This document shows, piece after piece, positions 59,130-64,000 of a stretch of 64,000 nucleotides of DNA. How positions within the stretch are numbered: the first letter of the stretch is position 1; each line of letters opens with the position of its first letter. The stretch is from Margaritifera margaritifera (Eukaryota; Mollusca; Bivalvia; Unionida; Margaritiferidae), in contig JAQPZY010001579.1 in the NCBI GenBank assembly GCA_029931535.1, positions 457,001-521,000 of the forward strand. Direction: 5' to 3'. The translations under genes were made by a program, and so were the position numbers. The notes under the pieces were generated by a model, which saw only the letters and a list, made by a program, of their open reading frames with translations, had not been told where the DNA came from and did not search any database.

Positions 59130-60440
59130 ACAATCTTTTTAAGACATTTCCAACTTTTTGGCTAGAGGAAAAGAGGAAAATATGTTTCAGTATCTATACT
59201 AACCATATATGTAGCTAAGAAGGTTTTGCTATGAACCTCCACACGATTGAGAGTAGAAGCTATTACAAGCTGCATTCTGAAAATACCTCTTTTTTCGACA
59301 ATTTCAAAACAATGTCCAAAAAAGGCCAGCGGAATAAAAAGTAAATCCTCTGTGCGCATCTACACCAAACACGTATCTAGCCTCCAAAATTTCATATAAT
59401 ACCACAAACAGTGTGTGAGAAGAAGCGATGGCAAATCTAATTCCAAAAAATACCCATTTTTTTACTATGTTTCAAACATTTTCGACCAATGTGGGGAAGA
59501 AAATAAAAACAAAACCTTTATCTCAACTCTACAATAACGGCAATATAGCCTACATAATCTGACTCAAATCATCAAAGCAATGCGGGAGAAAAAACGACTA
59601 CGAGTTGAAGTATCATAATCATACTTTTTCCGACAACATTGTAGCAAATGTCTAGAAAAATAGCCAGAAAAAAAAACTAAACACAGCACATATCTAACCT
59701 ACAAATGTCTTTCTTCTCTATAACAGTTTAAGAACAGTGCTCAAAAATGTGTCAAAGGAGAAAAATGAAACCTTTATGAGCATCTTCACCAACCACATAT
59801 CTACCTTACGAAGTCTCAATAACATCTTCCCAGCAATGTCATAGCAGAAGCAGCAACGAGCCAAATTCCCACAATAATCCATCTTTGACAATTTTTAAAG
59901 AAATCTCAAATAGAAGAAGAGGACAAAAGTAAAACATTAATACGCATCGGCACCAACCACCCATCTGGTCTACAAAGTTGTATTAAAATCTTCCAAGAAG
60001 TATGGAAGAGAAAGCAAAAGCAAATATTGTAAAGGGATAAATATACTGATGGACCAACTGGCTGTATGGACGAAATACTGGCACGTTACGACAAAGGTAA
60101 TATCTCCGTTTGTCGCTGAAGTGCATGAAAAATGCAGTTCTTCAGGCAGTTTAAGAGGAGGTGCAATGGCAAGTTTGAATCTCAAAATTTACCTTTTACG
60201 AAAAAATTCCCAAAAAAACCCAAACATGGGTCAGAGGAGAAAGGTAAATCCTTTTTGCGCATCTATACCAACAACATACGTAGCCTACAAAAGTTTCAAT
60301 AAAATTCTCCAAGCAGTGTGAGATAACAAGCGATGACCAACTGAATTCATAAAATACACATTTTTGGAAAATTTTAAAGAAATGTCCCCAATAATGGGCA
60401 GGTCGAAAAATATATAGAGGACATTTTTTTTACCTCCGTA
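59130..60440. repeat. Degenerate tandem array, units of about 160 bp
   Basis: A module repeats about eight times: 'CATCTACACCAACCACATATCTAGCCTACAAAGTTTCAATAA' in parts, then 'TCCAAGCAATGTGAGAGAAGAAGCGA', 'TTCCAAAAATACCC', 'GACAATTTTAAA' and 'AATGTCCAAAAATGGG.CAGAGGAGAAA'. Landmarks near 59303, 59470, 59640, 59740, 59895, 60210 and 60375 mark the units. Copies are strongly diverged, and no coding function is supported. Confidence 0.7.
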
Positions 60441-60507
60441 AATACCAGACAGATTTCATCGTGTGGTAAAAGAAATGTGATATTTCAACGAGTGGTGACG
60501 CCACAAG

Positions 60508-60510
<3 letters not shown>

Positions 60511-60566
<56 letters not shown>
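60511..60566. repeat. (TA)n microsatellite
   Basis: About 28 TA units. Confidence 0.95.

Positions 60567-63007
<2,441 letters not shown>

Positions 63008-63099
<92 letters not shown>
63008..63099. repeat. (CA)n(TA)n microsatellite, left flank of LTR
   Basis: About 11 CA units and about 34 TA units, touching the LTR start. Confidence 0.95.
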
Positions 63100-63103
<4 letters not shown>

Positions 63104-63853
63104 ATGCATGATGTTTATATAATATTATAAATATTTTAGGAAATTATAAATGTTTCTTCACTTTAATATTTGCTTAAATCTTTATGTTTATCAGCAAAAA
63201 AAACATGTTTAACTAGTGTCCTTGAATTAGGTTGTTTTGATCAATATGTTTTCTCAATTTGAAGGTCAAGGTTGAATTTTGTTTACAAGTAAAATTCCAT
63301 TAAGATGACACATGTTCTAGAACATTCTGTCATGTGACCAATCTTTATATATGCCATGTTTGGTGGACATTTATTCAGTTTTGACATTACCATCAGTCTT
63401 GTAAAGAGCTATTACAGTTGTGAAAATTCATTCCAAATTCTAAGAGAGGAATTATTTTAAATATTCATTGGATTATAACAGTGCTCATAAACTTTTGGAT
63501 TTTGGATTTTTAATTGATGATTTTGGAATTTATGTGAACTTATTCAGAGATTTTGGAATACTTCATTTTGACATCAGCACATCAAGATTTCTAGTACATC
63601 AGGACTTTGGAGACCATTAGCACATCATAACATTCAAGGACACAGCCGTGAATTCGGAACATTCTATATTTAGGACTTGTGATTAGAACAATCATTCTTA
63701 TTGGATTATTAGGATTTCAAAACACATTACTGTAAGTGACTTTTTGATTTTTCATTTTAATTATCTAGTAATAAATTGCTTGTTGATTTTTACTTGATTT
63801 GTTGGTTTCACTTTCTTTCTGTTACATTTTTCTTAGACCATAGAGTCGTAACA
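63100..63853 (+). repeat. 5' LTR of a second Gypsy-family element
   Basis: Begins TGTTATGC and ends GAGTCGTAACA (754 bp). It is followed 5 nt later by a primer-binding site, so it is a 5' LTR and not a solo LTR. It shares 'GGACTTGTGATTAGAACA', 'GGATTATTAGGATTT', 'CTGTAAGTGA', and 'TTGGTTTCACTTTCTTTCTGT' with the others. The element continues beyond the window. Confidence 0.85.
63315..63380 (+). promoter_or_regulatory. LTR core promoter with heat-shock-type element
   Basis: TTCTAGAACATTC (63315-63327) fits TTC-nn-GAA-nn-TTC perfectly. CCAAT follows at 63338-63342 and TATATAT at 63346-63352. An initiator-like TCAGTT at 63375-63380 would place transcription start 31 bp after the TATA box. The order and spacing are those of a functional RNA polymerase II promoter. 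Confidence 0.65.
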
Positions 63854-63858
63854 GAAAT

Positions 63859-63876
63859 TGGGGGCTCCTCCGGGAT
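63859..63876 (+). promoter_or_regulatory. Primer-binding site (tRNA-Pro type)
   Basis: TGGGGGCTCCTCCGGGAT begins 5 nt after the LTR. It matches the copy at 49741-49758 except at one position. Confidence 0.75.
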
Positions 63877-64000
63877 TGAATTTCTTTAAAGCATATTAGA
63901 GATATTAAATTTATCTTTGAAATTCATATTGATTTTGTCTCTGAATTTTTTTTGTCTTTGGCAAAGATTTTTAAATAGAGAAATTTTTTTGTGTGAAACC
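63877..64000 (+). mobile_element. Leader of the second Gypsy-family element, cut by the window end
   Basis: AT-rich untranslated leader. No coding start is seen before the window ends. Confidence 0.6.

Overview
The window looks like metazoan nuclear DNA. It is AT-rich and full of (TA)n, (GT)n and (CATA)n microsatellites. It carries one widely spaced, intron-containing gene and many transposable-element remains. I see no bacterial operons, rRNA or tRNA genes. Repeat style and gene family suggest a marine or freshwater invertebrate, plausibly a bivalve mollusc; that is inference only.

Layout: 1-5.2 kb holds an unassigned, relatively GC-rich stretch, a degenerate tandem array, a self-complementary microsatellite, a Penelope-like repeat fragment and a non-LTR retrotransposon 3' relic. 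From 5.2 to 31.7 kb runs a SAMHD1-like dNTP triphosphohydrolase gene on the + strand. Twelve exons join in phase (1,458 nt, 486 codons including one in-frame TGA), covering the HD domain and the C-terminal dNTPase region. The 5' end and the last exon were not found. Its introns contain a foldback-like repeat (5.6-8.0 kb), a long complex satellite (10-14 kb), a hAT relic (16.1-17.9 kb) and a 32-bp minisatellite (25 kb).

From 32 to 44 kb lie Penelope-like fragments, a solo LTR (35.4-36.2 kb) and a decayed Polinton/Maverick-like segment (42-44.3 kb, - strand). From 44.7 to 50.5 kb is a nearly full-length but decayed Ty3/Gypsy LTR retrotransposon on the - strand. Its domain order is gag-protease-integrase-reverse transcriptase-RNase H, the unusual Gmr1-like order. 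A related solo LTR sits at 51.3-52.2 kb, and the 5' end of another member (LTR plus primer-binding site) starts at 63.1 kb and leaves the window. All four members are embedded in (TA)n or (CATA)n microsatellites.

At 53.35-55.79 kb is a compact CACTA-like DNA transposon with about 150-bp inverted repeats, a 3-bp target duplication, a promoter with a heat-shock-type element, and a two-exon transposase gene broken only by two apparent +1 A shifts. The rest is noncoding DNA, including a degenerate tandem array at about 59.1-60.4 kb. The only host gene supported with confidence is the SAMHD1-like gene; most other recognisable coding DNA belongs to mobile elements.
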